NCBI RefSeq assembly: GCF_024499055.1
Contig: NZ_CP071249.1
Location: 930,001 to 994,000 of the forward strand
Direction of reading: 5' to 3'
DNA: 64,000 nt
Source: Turicibacter bilis
Lineage (GTDB): Bacteria; Bacillota_I; Bacilli_A; MOL361; Turicibacteraceae
The position numbers and the translations under genes are program-made. Below the pieces are notes generated by a model. It saw only the letters and a list, made by a program, of their open reading frames with translations, did not search any database and was not told where the DNA came from. Positions 7,531 to 18,180 of the stretch are shown here, one piece after another. Numbering within the stretch: position 1 is the stretch's first letter; each line of letters opens with the position of its first letter.

Positions 7531-8811
7531 TTGAGAACTATTTTAAATAAATTTCGGATTTTATTATATAATCCCATTATCGTGTACTTGATTTTAATTA
7601 TCGGAATTGGAATTGTAGCTATCCAATCTGCCATTCCACTTGCTAAAATCAACTATCCTAACCTTCCGGCTAACTATGCGACGAAGCAATTAATGTTCGT
7701 TAGTCTAGGTGCATTTGTCGCTATTTTAGTTGTCATCATTGGTGTGGATCGAATTCGCGCCCTTCGTTGGTGGATTTATGGTTTTTGGATGATTCCTTTA
7801 TTAGGTTTATTCATTTATAAAAAATTTCATATCCCCATTCCATTGGTAAAAGAAGCAACAAATGGCGCTGTTTCTTGGTATAATTTACCCGGTATTGGAA
7901 CCATCCAGCCCTCTGAATTTATGAAAATTGGAATTGTGCTAGTTGTCGCTGATATTATTCAAACGCATAATGAGCGATATCCACATCTGACACGAACATT
8001 TAAAACAGATTTACATTTGTTAGTTAAAATTATGGCAGCTGTCTTACCGCCAGCTTTCCTTATCTTTGAACAACCCGATTCAGGAATTACGATGATTATT
8101 TTATTCTTCGTTGCTCTGATGATTTTTGCATCCGGTATTCAATGGCGTTATATTTTAACTGTTGGTGGCTTTGTAGCGGTTATCGTTACTTTATTTATTT
8201 TATTAGTAGGCGTCTTTCCTGAGTTTCTAACGGAAACATTAAAGATTGACCTTTATAAATTAAGTCGTTTCTCTGGTTGGTTTGACCCCTTTGGAACGAT
8301 GGGAAATGAAGGAATGCAACTTGCTAAAGGGTTATTAGCCATTGGTTCTGGAAATTTAATTGGGAATGGATTCCAAAGTTCGTTAGTCTACTTCCCAGAA
8401 GCTCATACCGATTTTATCTTTGCGGTCATCGGGATGGACTTTGGACTCATTGGAACGTTAATTACCGTTATTTTATGTGGTTTATTTGATTATGAAATTT
8501 TAAATACCGCCACATTAAACCGTGGACATTATAACAGTTATGTTTGTATTGGAATTTTTGGTATGTTATTCTTCCAACAAATCGAAAATATTGGAATGAC
8601 GATTGGTCTTCTTCCGATCACAGGGGTAACATTACCATTTGTTAGTTATGGGGGGAGTTCTTCACTCTCTTACATGATTTTATTCGGTCTCGTCTTAGCT
8701 TCTTATATTGAAGGCATTAAGATTAAACATAACGAAGTCGATTATCATGAGCGTACGCTCTATTTAAAAACAAAAGCCTATATTAAAGACAATGTAAAAT
8801 TTGATGATTAA
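7531..8811 (+). CDS. FtsW/RodA/SpoVE-family peptidoglycan polymerase
   Basis: About 426 residues, polytopic (roughly ten membrane segments). It has the SEDS-family signatures QPSEFMKIG after the fourth segment and GGSSSLSYMILFG near the end. SEDS proteins polymerise lipid II glycan chains with a partner class B PBP. The position next to coat genes would suit a sporulation-specific SpoVE role, but a RodA role is equally possible. The start is uncertain: a TTG at 7531 follows AGGTGAT at good spacing, whereas the GTG at 7522 lies inside that ribosome site. It is monocistronic with a strong terminator. Confidence 0.88.
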   Translation: MRTILNKFRILLYNPIIVYLILIIGIGIVAIQSAIPLAKINYPNLPANYATKQLMFVSLGAFVAILVVIIGVDRIRALRWWIYGFWMIPLLGLFIYKKFHIPIPLVKEATNGAVSWYNLPGIGTIQPSEFMKIGIVLVVADIIQTHNERYPHLTRTFKTDLHLLVKIMAAVLPPAFLIFEQPDSGITMIILFFVALMIFASGIQWRYILTVGGFVAVIVTLFILLVGVFPEFLTETLKIDLYKLSRFSGWFDPFGTMGNEGMQLAKGLLAIGSGNLIGNGFQSSLVYFPEAHTDFIFAVIGMDFGLIGTLITVILCGLFDYEILNTATLNRGHYNSYVCIGIFGMLFFQQIENIGMTIGLLPITGVTLPFVSYGGSSSLSYMILFGLVLASYIEGIKIKHNEVDYHERTLYLKTKAYIKDNVKFDD

Positions 8812-8844
8812 AAAAGCTGAACCCTTTTGGGATTCAGCTTTTTT
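8812..8844. terminator. Terminator between rodA-like gene and addA
   Basis: AAAGCTGAACCC, TTTT loop, GGGATTCAGCTTTTTT. It is strong on the plus strand; the A-run on the other side lets it also serve convergent addA. Confidence 0.9.
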
Positions 8845-11800
8845 CTATTCATAAACAATATATTGTTGAACTTTTAAAAAGTATACATAACAGCTTACTT
8901 TTTTAGTAGGATAAATTTCTTTAATGGCTTTTGAGTAATACTTCATCTGCACCGCGTAGCGATCTTTTAGCTCTTCATATTGAGTATTAAAATCACGAAC
9001 ATAATCGGTTTTATAATCAATAATCCAAACGTAATCCTCAAATTCTGCTAATAAATCGATAACCCCTTGTAATAAAATTTGAGATTGTTCATGATCGGCA
9101 ACTTTAACAAGCGTCATGAATGGAACCTCTTTTTTCACACTTATTGCTTTCGTCAATTGTTCATAAAGAGGGTTCTTTGTGAAAGCTAATACTTGTTGTA
9201 AATCAATTTTATTAGCCATTGCCTCAGTCATCATTTCTTTTTCTATCACACGAGTTTTCATATCTTGCAAACTCTCAAGCGTATGATCGAGACTTATCGG
9301 CAAGTGTTGCATGAATTGATGTAGTGCAGTTCCCGCTTCTGGTCCACTCACTTGTTGTTCTTTCATAAATGATGGACGATCATAGGCGACTTGTGGCTTA
9401 ACTTCAGGAATCCCTTTAAACATCGGGGTGGTTTCTTCTTCTTTTCGTTGAGAGACGGATTGTTTCGCATTAATTTCAACAAGCGGTTGATAATCATATG
9501 AATGATCAAAAATCTTCTCAAAGTCAAGAGCCGGTGGTTGCATTTCAACCTGTTGGTTTTCAATTTCTTGTTCTTCTAGTTGCTCATGCTCGGTAATGAT
9601 ACGTAAACACCATGAACTTTGATCATCTAAGAAGAACGGCTTCGCTTCACAACACGTTTCGACGATTTCCTTTGAGTCTTTATGCTTTAAGACGGCCGGA
9701 ATCACCCAATCTGCATAATTTTTTGCACTTAAACGATGACTTGATGGTAGTAACCAAGATGAATCTTTAATCACTTCATTCATTGAAGCCAATTTCTTTT
9801 CAGTATCAAAGACCCCCGTAAAAATCAGTTTTGATTTTGCACGCGTCATGGCTACGTATAACAGACGCATCTCTTCAGCTAACATCTCTTTATGGATCAT
9901 CGACCCTACCACACTTTGAGCAATCGTCTTTTGCTTTAGTCGAAGCACAGGATCAATGTATTTTACAGCAACCCCATACTTTTTATGCACGAGATAATTT
10001 CCTAATTCATCTTGACGGTTAAATGTTTTATGAATTTGTGACACAAAGACAACTGGGAATTCTAATCCTTTTGATTTATGAATCGACATAATTCGAACGA
10101 CATTTTCATTCGCTGTCACCGTCTTTGCTTTTCCGAAATGCTTCCCAAGTGCTTGCATACGATCAATATAATTCACAAACCCATACAATCCTTTTTTCGT
10201 ACTATTTTCATACATTCGCGCTTTATCAACAAAGACATCAAGATTCGCTTTTCGTAAATAGCCATGTGGGAGTCCTAAAACGAATTCATAGTATAAGGTC
10301 TGCTCATAAATACGAATAATCAATTGAGATAACGATGTCGTTTTTGATTCAAAACGCCAACGTTCAATCGTCTGTACAAATTGAGCCACTTTTTGTTTTA
10401 ACAGTTCATCTTCTCCGGCCTGTCGGTAGTAAAGAACTAAATCATAAAATGAATTAGCTTTTGTTGCCACTTTAATCAATGACAATTCACGCTCAGTGAA
10501 GAAGAATAATGGGGAACGCATCAAACCAACGAGTGGAATATCTTGATATGGATTATCAATGACTTTTAAACAAGAGACTAAGTTAATAATCTCAATCGAG
10601 TCAAATAAATCGGTATTTTGTTCCGTAAAGAGTGGGATGTTATAAAGTCTGAAGACATCTTGGAAAATCGTCACACTACCAAGTGAACGCATTAAAATCA
10701 CAATATCTTGATACGTAATAGGACGATAACATCCTTTTTTACGATCATAAATTTCTTGTCCATTATTTACCCACTGTAAAATCAGACGGGCAATATGATG
10801 GGCTTCAATTTCGATCGCATTTAAGTCTGCTTCACTCTCTTCATCAAACTGTTTTTTATCAATTAAATGCACTTCACTTTTGTTAAATTCATCATTATTT
10901 TCACCGGTTACTCCAAGCTTTAACATGGCCGCTTCATCATACTCAATTTCTCCAACTGGTTCATCCATGAGTTGCTTAAAGATAAAGTTCGTCGCATCAA
11001 TGACTTGTTGATGTGAACGATAGTTTTTCATTAGGTCGATTTTATTTCCGGCCTCTTTATTACTTGAATAGGCTTGATACTTACCTTGAAAAATGCTCGG
11101 CTCTGCTAAACGGAAGCGATAAATTGATTGCTTCACATCTCCTACCATGAAGATCGGAATTTCAGGCTGGGCAACCTTTGCAATTGAGGTAATGATACAT
11201 TCTTGCATCGAGTTCGTATCTTGATACTCATCAATCATAATTTCTTTGAATTGATGATAAATATCCCTTGCAACATCGGTTGGTTGATCCTCTTGAACTA
11301 ATAAGTGAAGCGTGTTCCATTCTAAATCGGAGAAGTCAAGCATCTGACGTTCACGCTTCGCCTTCAGAAATCGTTCATGAAACTTCATCACAAGCGTTGA
11401 TAATGCGATGACTAAGTGTTCACTTTCATTAAAATGGCGGGCATGTGTTTCATTAGAGTACACGAAATACTTCTCTTCAAGTTTTCCTAAACGTTTTTTA
11501 AAAGCATCTCGTGCATTTTTACTCTGTTCATGAGCTTCTTTATCATATTGTTTTGCATTAAAACGAGGGAAGGTAGCTAATTTCGTATTTTTAAAGGCTT
11601 CACGCAAATCAGCATAAGCTGATTGTTGGCTTTCTTTTAAACGAGTTGCATAAGCGACGTCTTGGTCATAAACTTCTGTCCGATATTTATGATCAATTCC
11701 CATGACTTCAGCATCTTTCGCAAATTCACGTGCCTTTTCTAAATCTAAAAGGGCTTCATCAATCGAAGGCGCAATTAGTTTTCCAATTTCCTGATAATAG

Positions 11801-12447
11801 CGCCATGACTGTAAATCATGTCCATCCCACTCATATAAAGAGCGTAAATTCATGAGCCACTGATGCATCTGTGGATTAGAACGAGCCAACTCATAAACTT
11901 TCAGTAACATCGTTTTTAACGCCTCGTCATCGCGATCACTATTAAAGCTCTCACTTAAACAAAGGTAATTCTCATCCTCAATTTCCGCCAGTTCATCAAA
12001 TAATTCTTCGATGACATCATCTTGTAAAATACCCACTTCAATGTCATCTGCAATTTTGAACACTGGATCGAGTTGAAGTAAGTAATAGTAACGACGAATT
12101 AATTTATTACAAAAGGCATGAAAGGTCGAAATATTGGCTGCTGAAATTTTATTTAATTGAGCCGAAAGAACTAAATTCCCTGGTTGTTTAGCAAGTTCTT
12201 GCTCAATACGAGCACGGATACGCTGCTTCATTTCAGCTGCTGCTGCTTCTGTGAAGGTTAAGACGAGTAATTCATCGATGTTAATATGATCAATTAAAAT
12301 TTTTTGAATTATTCGTTCAACTAAGACGGCTGTTTTTCCTGATCCTGCTCCAGCAGAGATTAATAAATCATGTCCTTTCTCATAGATAGCTTGCCATTGT
12401 TCATCATTCCATATTGTATCATCCGGCTTTTTAGGAATATTACTCAT
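8845..12447 (-). CDS. addA: AddA, ATP-dependent helicase/nuclease subunit A
   Basis: 1200 residues, typical for the family. UvrD-type helicase motifs are in order: AGAGSGKT (Walker A, near 33), IDEYQDTN (Walker B), GDVKQSIYRFR, HKSKGLEFPVVF and YVAMTRAKSKL. The C-terminal RecB-like nuclease shows GVIDLL and IDYKTD. With AddB it processes double-strand ends to a 3' overhang for RecA loading. Its start overlaps the end of addB by 8 bp, so the two are translationally coupled. Confidence 0.97.
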   Translation of the reverse strand: MSNIPKKPDDTIWNDEQWQAIYEKGHDLLISAGAGSGKTAVLVERIIQKILIDHINIDELLVLTFTEAAAAEMKQRIRARIEQELAKQPGNLVLSAQLNKISAANISTFHAFCNKLIRRYYYLLQLDPVFKIADDIEVGILQDDVIEELFDELAEIEDENYLCLSESFNSDRDDEALKTMLLKVYELARSNPQMHQWLMNLRSLYEWDGHDLQSWRYYQEIGKLIAPSIDEALLDLEKAREFAKDAEVMGIDHKYRTEVYDQDVAYATRLKESQQSAYADLREAFKNTKLATFPRFNAKQYDKEAHEQSKNARDAFKKRLGKLEEKYFVYSNETHARHFNESEHLVIALSTLVMKFHERFLKAKRERQMLDFSDLEWNTLHLLVQEDQPTDVARDIYHQFKEIMIDEYQDTNSMQECIITSIAKVAQPEIPIFMVGDVKQSIYRFRLAEPSIFQGKYQAYSSNKEAGNKIDLMKNYRSHQQVIDATNFIFKQLMDEPVGEIEYDEAAMLKLGVTGENNDEFNKSEVHLIDKKQFDEESEADLNAIEIEAHHIARLILQWVNNGQEIYDRKKGCYRPITYQDIVILMRSLGSVTIFQDVFRLYNIPLFTEQNTDLFDSIEIINLVSCLKVIDNPYQDIPLVGLMRSPLFFFTERELSLIKVATKANSFYDLVLYYRQAGEDELLKQKVAQFVQTIERWRFESKTTSLSQLIIRIYEQTLYYEFVLGLPHGYLRKANLDVFVDKARMYENSTKKGLYGFVNYIDRMQALGKHFGKAKTVTANENVVRIMSIHKSKGLEFPVVFVSQIHKTFNRQDELGNYLVHKKYGVAVKYIDPVLRLKQKTIAQSVVGSMIHKEMLAEEMRLLYVAMTRAKSKLIFTGVFDTEKKLASMNEVIKDSSWLLPSSHRLSAKNYADWVIPAVLKHKDSKEIVETCCEAKPFFLDDQSSWCLRIITEHEQLEEQEIENQQVEMQPPALDFEKIFDHSYDYQPLVEINAKQSVSQRKEEETTPMFKGIPEVKPQVAYDRPSFMKEQQVSGPEAGTALHQFMQHLPISLDHTLESLQDMKTRVIEKEMMTEAMANKIDLQQVLAFTKNPLYEQLTKAISVKKEVPFMTLVKVADHEQSQILLQGVIDLLAEFEDYVWIIDYKTDYVRDFNTQYEELKDRYAVQMKYYSKAIKEIYPTKKVSCYVYFLKVQQYIVYE

Positions 12448-15400
12448 CTCCGTCTCCTCCTTCCTCTAATTTACATTTCATCGCTTCCATCGCAAGATCA
12501 GCTTTCATTTTAGGTAACAGTCGGGATTCGTTTCCTAAGAAATCGGGATCAAATTGACAGATTCCTCGATACTGACAATAATCACAGGCTGTACTTTTTC
12601 CGTACTTCATTGGATTAATATTTAATTGGCCTTGCGTAATTCTTGTGGCTGACTCCTCAATCATTTGATTTGTGTATCTACGAAGCATCTGTAATGACTC
12701 CCCCGTTAACGTTGCATTTCCTCTTGCTGAGAAGCTTCCATCTTTCTTGAGTGTAATCGGCACAATATCACTTTTTGACTGCTCACTTAAACGCTGGTCA
12801 CTTAAATGAACGACTTCATAATCTTCTGGTAAATAACCATTCATCTTATATTTTTCATGCTGCATTTGCTCAACTTTTTGTTCATACGCTTCTTGCCGTA
12901 ATAAATCATCAACATCATGACTAATAAATGGGCGATGCACATGGAAGTATAATAATCCTCCAATCTCAGCTGGCATGTCGATTAACTGTAGAGCATTTGA
13001 AACAACGATATCTAAATACGTCAGTAACTGTAAACTGAGTCCATAATACACTTTATCAAGCTCTAAATCCTTTTCACTCGATTTATAATCAATGATTCGT
13101 AAATACGCGTGATCACCTTTTTCATTTTTCGCCACATCGACACGGTCAATAATTCCCTTTAACGATAACTTAAAACCATTAGGTAACTCGCGTGATTTTA
13201 AGTGAATTCCCGTTGTTTGTTGCGTATCAAAGGGTAATTCAAAGAATAGTGGCTTAAATGCACTATGATTCCCTTGATATTTTAGTCCAAGTAACGTCTT
13301 ATAGACGACTTGGGTTAAACGTTCCGTTAGTTTCATCATTCGTTTACTTTGACGTAAAATTTTATATAATAATTGCTCACTTAATTCATCGGATACCATT
13401 TTTGATAACGTCAAACATTCATCAGGTGTTAAATCCGCAAAGGTACGATTCTCTTTCTTAATCAACTCCGCAATCCGTTTTAAGGCCTCATGATAAAGCT
13501 CTCCAATATGCGGTAAATCAAGCTTATATTGTTCACGTTCTTTTAATTTTAACCCATAACGGAGATAATGAGCGAACTCACATTGGTTAAATAGCTCTAA
13601 GCGTGAAACACTAGCAACAATTTCATCACTGTATAATTGCTTCGTAATCTGTGCATCTAAATTTGTCACTTCATTTTGATAATTTAAAATTTGCATGATC
13701 ATTTGGTAGACAATAGGCTGCGTTTCTTGATAATAATCTAATAACGGTTCATAGTAAGAACGACGATTCGGATATTGCTTTAACGTCGCAATTAAATGAG
13801 CCACCGTTTGTGAATGGGTTGTTAAATGCTCATACACTTCCTCTTCCCATTCACGTCCAACATGATCTTCAGGAGCATCTGGGAATAAACTTCTTAAATG
13901 CGCATAAATATACGATGGTAAAAATTCTTTTCCCTCATCGTTACTACTTGCATACGATAACGTTAATGATTCTTTGGGCGACGTAAACACGGTATATAAA
14001 ATAAATTGCTCATCGATTTGCGTTTGAACAAGGCTTGGCGCTAGTTCAATTCCAAATGCTTTCAATGATTCACGTTCTGTTTCACTTAATAAACTACTTT
14101 CCGTCATCGATTTTGGAATTTGTCCTTCGTTAACTCCTAAGACAAAGGCATGCTTAATGCCATATTGTCCAGGTGTCGTTAAATCACTCACGAGCTGATA
14201 ACGGGCACGACGAAGCTCCCCAATCGACACTTGATCCAGACGTGGTGGAACAGTTGCATACGCCATCTCTTCAATCCCAGACTTAAAGACATTCACGAAG
14301 TCTTCTAAGCTAACGGCTTCTTCTTGACCAATTTCAACCAGTTGTTCAAAAAGAGAAAGCAATTGATTCCAAACCTGACCGTGCTGTTTATATAGCTTCA
14401 AGTCTTGTAACTCTTGAGCACTTTCCTCGAATAATGCCAGTTTTTGTGGAACTTGACACTCTTCTAGGAAACTAAACGTAGCGATCGCATAATCCTTGTA
14501 CGTTTTAGCTTTCTTTAACTTCGATTCAAAGGAAGAAATCAGTGTACTGACTTCTTTACGAATTCGATTCACTTTTTGTTCTAATTCAAGGTCGGCATCC
14601 GTTTTAACATACCCACGTCCAAGACCTTGATAACGTTCATAGACCCAATCTTCTGATGTTTGCCAATCTGATTTTTTTAAGTTTCGAGCTAAGCAGTAGT
14701 TTTCTAATAAATCAACTTGTCGTTGATAAGCTTGATACAACTCATAAAAAGACTGTCCTTTTTTTAATCCTTCGACATTCATTAGCAAACCGGTCTTGAT
14801 CACCGTAAACAACGATTCGTGACGCCATTGATTTAGGATAACATCAAATAAATGATAAATCATCGTCATTAACGGATGGTATAACATGGACTCTTTATAG
14901 TCTAAGAACATTGGAATTTCAAATTTCGTAAAGATGGCCGCAATTAATTCATCATAAGCAGCCGCGTCTCCTGTATAAATGGCGATATCACTATAAGTAC
15001 ACCCACCATCATGAACTAAGTGATGAATTCGTTTCGCGACTTCCTCAACTTCGATTCGACGATTGGCGGCTGTAAAGAAAGAAATCCCCTCTTCATTTGA
15101 GGGAACAAGTGGAACTTGTAAAAAATGTTTCTCTAAGTGATTTAGTGCACTTGCCTTAAAGAATCGAGACTGTTCATGTGCGGTTAACTCACATATTTCA
15201 TAAGTTAATCCTCGTTCTTCTGCCCCATTTTGTAAACGAGTGAGTGTACGCCCTGACATTTCAAACACTTGACTTTCTGAGTTTAAATCGTGTGTTAAAA
15301 CAACGGTCACTGATTTAGCATATTTCATGAGTTGGAATAAAATTAATTCCTCTTGCTTATTAAAAATATGATAACCATCGACGTAAAAATCACTATTTGC

Positions 15401-15997
15401 CACCGTTTGGCTGTTGGCAATTTGCTCACTTAAAAGCGTATAATAATCTTCACTCATTAAATATTTATTAAAAGAGACTTGTTGAAATGTTTCGTATAAA
15501 ACCGCCAAGTCATTAATTTTTTTCGTTGATTGTAATGACCAATTTAGATCTTCATGTGGTTGATTCACACATTGAAATAACTGCGATGGACTAACACAAT
15601 AGTTTTTAAACTCCGCAATCATTTCACTGACTTTATTGATAAAACCGGGCTTGTTTGCATAAAACGGGAATACTGTTAAGTCTTCCTTTTTTTCGTTCAT
15701 TACTTTTTGAAGTAAAATAGCCAGTCCCACTTGATCCAAATGATAACGACTTAATCCCCCAGTTTCTTGTAAAATACGATAAGCAAAGCGGCTAAAACTT
15801 AATCCTTGAACACGCATTAAACTCGGATGCTCACTTTGCTTCAGTAACTGATACTCCATATGAAATGACATCTGATCGGGAACGATGACATAGATAGGAT
15901 CCCCTTGTGGTACACTGTCACAAGCCTGTTTAATTTCATCTAAAATAACACGAGTTTTTCCTACCCCAGATCGTCCCACAATGAAACGAATACTCAT
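12440..15997 (-). CDS. addB: AddB, ATP-dependent nuclease subunit B
   Basis: 1185 residues. It has an N-terminal P-loop GRSGVGKT (8-15), an inactive helicase core and a C-terminal nuclease domain with IDYKSSEKD. The Fe-S cluster cysteines are recognisable: one in LFNQCEFAHYLRYG and three in the terminal CDYCQYRGIC. It pairs with AddA in recombinational repair. AGGTGAGAGT precedes the ATG. It is the first gene of the addBA operon. Confidence 0.97.
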   Translation of the reverse strand: MSIRFIVGRSGVGKTRVILDEIKQACDSVPQGDPIYVIVPDQMSFHMEYQLLKQSEHPSLMRVQGLSFSRFAYRILQETGGLSRYHLDQVGLAILLQKVMNEKKEDLTVFPFYANKPGFINKVSEMIAEFKNYCVSPSQLFQCVNQPHEDLNWSLQSTKKINDLAVLYETFQQVSFNKYLMSEDYYTLLSEQIANSQTVANSDFYVDGYHIFNKQEELILFQLMKYAKSVTVVLTHDLNSESQVFEMSGRTLTRLQNGAEERGLTYEICELTAHEQSRFFKASALNHLEKHFLQVPLVPSNEEGISFFTAANRRIEVEEVAKRIHHLVHDGGCTYSDIAIYTGDAAAYDELIAAIFTKFEIPMFLDYKESMLYHPLMTMIYHLFDVILNQWRHESLFTVIKTGLLMNVEGLKKGQSFYELYQAYQRQVDLLENYCLARNLKKSDWQTSEDWVYERYQGLGRGYVKTDADLELEQKVNRIRKEVSTLISSFESKLKKAKTYKDYAIATFSFLEECQVPQKLALFEESAQELQDLKLYKQHGQVWNQLLSLFEQLVEIGQEEAVSLEDFVNVFKSGIEEMAYATVPPRLDQVSIGELRRARYQLVSDLTTPGQYGIKHAFVLGVNEGQIPKSMTESSLLSETERESLKAFGIELAPSLVQTQIDEQFILYTVFTSPKESLTLSYASSNDEGKEFLPSYIYAHLRSLFPDAPEDHVGREWEEEVYEHLTTHSQTVAHLIATLKQYPNRRSYYEPLLDYYQETQPIVYQMIMQILNYQNEVTNLDAQITKQLYSDEIVASVSRLELFNQCEFAHYLRYGLKLKEREQYKLDLPHIGELYHEALKRIAELIKKENRTFADLTPDECLTLSKMVSDELSEQLLYKILRQSKRMMKLTERLTQVVYKTLLGLKYQGNHSAFKPLFFELPFDTQQTTGIHLKSRELPNGFKLSLKGIIDRVDVAKNEKGDHAYLRIIDYKSSEKDLELDKVYYGLSLQLLTYLDIVVSNALQLIDMPAEIGGLLYFHVHRPFISHDVDDLLRQEAYEQKVEQMQHEKYKMNGYLPEDYEVVHLSDQRLSEQSKSDIVPITLKKDGSFSARGNATLTGESLQMLRRYTNQMIEESATRITQGQLNINPMKYGKSTACDYCQYRGICQFDPDFLGNESRLLPKMKADLAMEAMKCKLEEGGDGDE

Positions 15998-16100
15998 ACT
16001 CTCACCTCTTTATCCTTTAGTGTAATATGGTTGATTTTCATGTATGCTAAACGATGAAATCTATTGTTATTATACCATGTTCTAAAGGTGCTAAAAAAAT

Positions 16101-16130
16101 GAAAAAAAAGACAACTCATCAGAAGTTGTC
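16101..16130 (-). terminator. Terminator of HU gene
   Basis: On the minus strand GACAACTT...AAGTTGTC-type hairpin (7+ bp) followed by eight Ts, just after the HU stop codon. Confidence 0.85.
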
Positions 16131-16148
16131 TTGTCAATCATCTATCAA

Positions 16149-16421
16149 TTATTTTAAAGCGTCTTTTAAAGCTTTTCCAGGTTTGAAAGCTGGGTATTTG
16201 CTAGCTTCGATTTCAATAGTTTCTCCAGTATGTAAGTTACGTCCTTGACGTGCAGCACGTTCGCGAACTTCGAATGTACCGAATCCTACTAAAGCTACTT
16301 TGTCATCTTGTTGTAACGCTTCAGTTACTGTTTCGATATAAGCACTTAAAAATTTATCTGCATCTTTTTTTGTTAACTCAGCTTTTTCAGCGATTTTATC
16401 TACTAATTGAGAACGGTTCAT
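16149..16421 (-). CDS. hup: HU family DNA-binding protein
   Basis: 90 residues, the full usual length of HU. It has the opening MNRSQLVDKIAEKA, the GFGTFEVRERAARQGRN beta-arm motif and the family ending PAFKPGKALKDALK. The ATG at 16421 is chosen by family alignment and by an AGGAGGT upstream; a longer reading frame adds 23 residues unlike HU. It is a nucleoid architectural protein that bends DNA. It is transcribed alone from the promoter at 16462-16490. Confidence 0.96.
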   Translation of the reverse strand: MNRSQLVDKIAEKAELTKKDADKFLSAYIETVTEALQQDDKVALVGFGTFEVRERAARQGRNLHTGETIEIEASKYPAFKPGKALKDALK

Positions 16422-16461
16422 AAGTTTTAAATACCTCCTAAGATGTTTCATTGCAAGTAAA

Positions 16462-16490
16462 AGTTTACCACACCCCCTATAGGGTTGCAA
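16462..16490 (-). promoter_or_regulatory. Sigma-A promoter of HU gene with palindromic spacer
   Basis: On the minus strand TTGCAA (16490-16485), 17 bases, TAAACT (16467-16462). The spacer holds the perfect palindrome CCCTATAGGG (16475-16484), which could be an operator. Confidence 0.65.
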
Positions 16491-16591
16491 ACATTTATTT
16501 GCATATTTTGTTGATATAACACTATTTTATCCTATTATGTAATAATTCCGTAAGCTTTAAACAACTAAGCAAAATTTTTCAAAATAATAAT

Positions 16592-16628
16592 AAAAATTCT
16601 CTCATCAACAGGCTGATGAGAGAATTTT
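16592..16628 (-). terminator. Terminator of spoIVA
   Basis: AAAATTCTCTCATCA / TGATGAGAGAATTTT hairpin of 15 bp immediately after the spoIVA stop; a T-rich stretch follows on the minus strand. Confidence 0.85.
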
Positions 16629-16636
16629 CGCATACA

Positions 16637-18112
16637 TTATAGCATGATCGCAATTAATCCGCCATTACCTTGGTTGACAATTTTAATTAATGTTTCTTGA
16701 AGTTTCATGCGAGCATTTTCTGGCATTGCATATAGTTTAGCAGAAATTCCATCACGAACGATGTCACTTAAGCAACGTCCAAAGACTTCAGTTGACCAAA
16801 TTGATAATGGATTTTCATCCGCATCTTTTAAGATGTAGTCGATTAAATCTTTACTTTGTTGTTCAGTTCCAATAATTGGTTCAAAAACAGATTCAACATC
16901 AACACGAATCATATGAATAGATGGTGCAATCGCTTTTAAGCGTACGCCATAGCGAGCCCCTTGTTTAACGACTGTTGGCTCACTTAAAGTCATATCTTCA
17001 ATAGCTGGTGTGGCAATCCCATATCCAAGTTGTTTTACCATTTGTAAAGCACCCGCGATTGGTTCGTATTCTTTTTTAATATTTGCATAATCTTGTAATA
17101 AATACATTAAATCTGCTTTATCTTTAATTGGTCCAACTAATTCAGTTAAGATTTGATCGTATAACTGATTAGGAACTTTAATTTCTAATTCAGCTAACCC
17201 CACCCCAGCATCAAGGGCACTAATATAGCAATCTTCAACGATATCTTCTGCTTTTAACTCTTCAGCTAAGTAGTTGATATCACGAAGCTTATAAAACTCA
17301 TTTGTACTTTGATTAATTAATTTTAAGAAACGAGCTTTTAACCAGTTGTCATCACTTAAAGCATCCACCCAACTTGGCAATTTGATATCTAATTCTGAAA
17401 CTGGGAATTCATATAATGCTTCAGTTAACACACTATAGATATCTTTTTTCGTCATATTTTCAACACTTAATGGAATAACTGGAACCCCATATTCATCTTG
17501 TAATTGTCCACGTAACTCCGCCACATCTTCTGTTTTTGGATGCGTCGTATTCAAGATGACGATAAATGGTTTATTAATCGCTTTTAATTGCTCGATAACT
17601 AATTGCTCAGCTTCTAAGTAATCCTCACGATCAAAGTTTCCAATCGATCCATCAGTTGTCATTACAATTCCAATATGTGAGTGATCTTCAATCACTTTTT
17701 GTGTTCCAATTGCTGCGGCTTCAACAAATGGAATTGGTTCTTCATACCATGGTGTATTAACCATGCGTGGTCCTTCTTCTGTTTCATAACCAACCGCACT
17801 CGGAATCACGTATCCCACACAGTCAATTAAGCGAATATTTGCTGATACTTCTCCTTCAACCGTTACATTTACGGCTTGTGCTGGAACGAATTTTGGTTCC
17901 GTTGTCATAATTGTTTTTCCATTCGCACTTTGAGGTAATTCATCAATCATACGTTTTTTTACGTTTTCATCTTCAACTAATGGAATAACAAGTGTTTCCA
18001 TGAATTTTTTGATGAACGTAGATTTTCCCGTACGAACTGCTCCTACTACACCTAAATAGAATTCTCCATTAGTGCGGGCAAAGACGTCTCTCATCAGTTC
18101 ATTAGTTTCCAT
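16637..18112 (-). CDS. spoIVA: SpoIVA, spore coat morphogenetic ATPase
   Basis: 491 residues, the length of B. subtilis SpoIVA. The Walker A sequence GAVRTGKST and the highly conserved ELPQSANGKTIMTTEPKFVP block are present. SpoIVA hydrolyses ATP and polymerises on the forespore outer membrane as the coat basement layer. The ATG at 18112 is used because TGGAGGT lies 7 bases upstream; the longer frame starts inside that ribosome site. It is monocistronic with a sigma-E-type promoter at 18151-18180. Confidence 0.97.
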   Translation of the reverse strand: METNELMRDVFARTNGEFYLGVVGAVRTGKSTFIKKFMETLVIPLVEDENVKKRMIDELPQSANGKTIMTTEPKFVPAQAVNVTVEGEVSANIRLIDCVGYVIPSAVGYETEEGPRMVNTPWYEEPIPFVEAAAIGTQKVIEDHSHIGIVMTTDGSIGNFDREDYLEAEQLVIEQLKAINKPFIVILNTTHPKTEDVAELRGQLQDEYGVPVIPLSVENMTKKDIYSVLTEALYEFPVSELDIKLPSWVDALSDDNWLKARFLKLINQSTNEFYKLRDINYLAEELKAEDIVEDCYISALDAGVGLAELEIKVPNQLYDQILTELVGPIKDKADLMYLLQDYANIKKEYEPIAGALQMVKQLGYGIATPAIEDMTLSEPTVVKQGARYGVRLKAIAPSIHMIRVDVESVFEPIIGTEQQSKDLIDYILKDADENPLSIWSTEVFGRCLSDIVRDGISAKLYAMPENARMKLQETLIKIVNQGNGGLIAIML

Positions 18113-18150
18113 ATCGTAAACCTCCATTTTCACTTATATTTGTCAATATC

Positions 18151-18180
18151 AATGTATGATGCTTATCCTCTACTTTATGA
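18151..18180 (-). promoter_or_regulatory. Candidate sigma-E promoter of spoIVA
   Basis: On the minus strand TCATAAA (18180-18174), 15 bases, CATACATT (18158-18151). The -10 matches the sigma-E consensus CATACAnT at every position. spoIVA is sigma-E dependent in B. subtilis. Confidence 0.72.
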
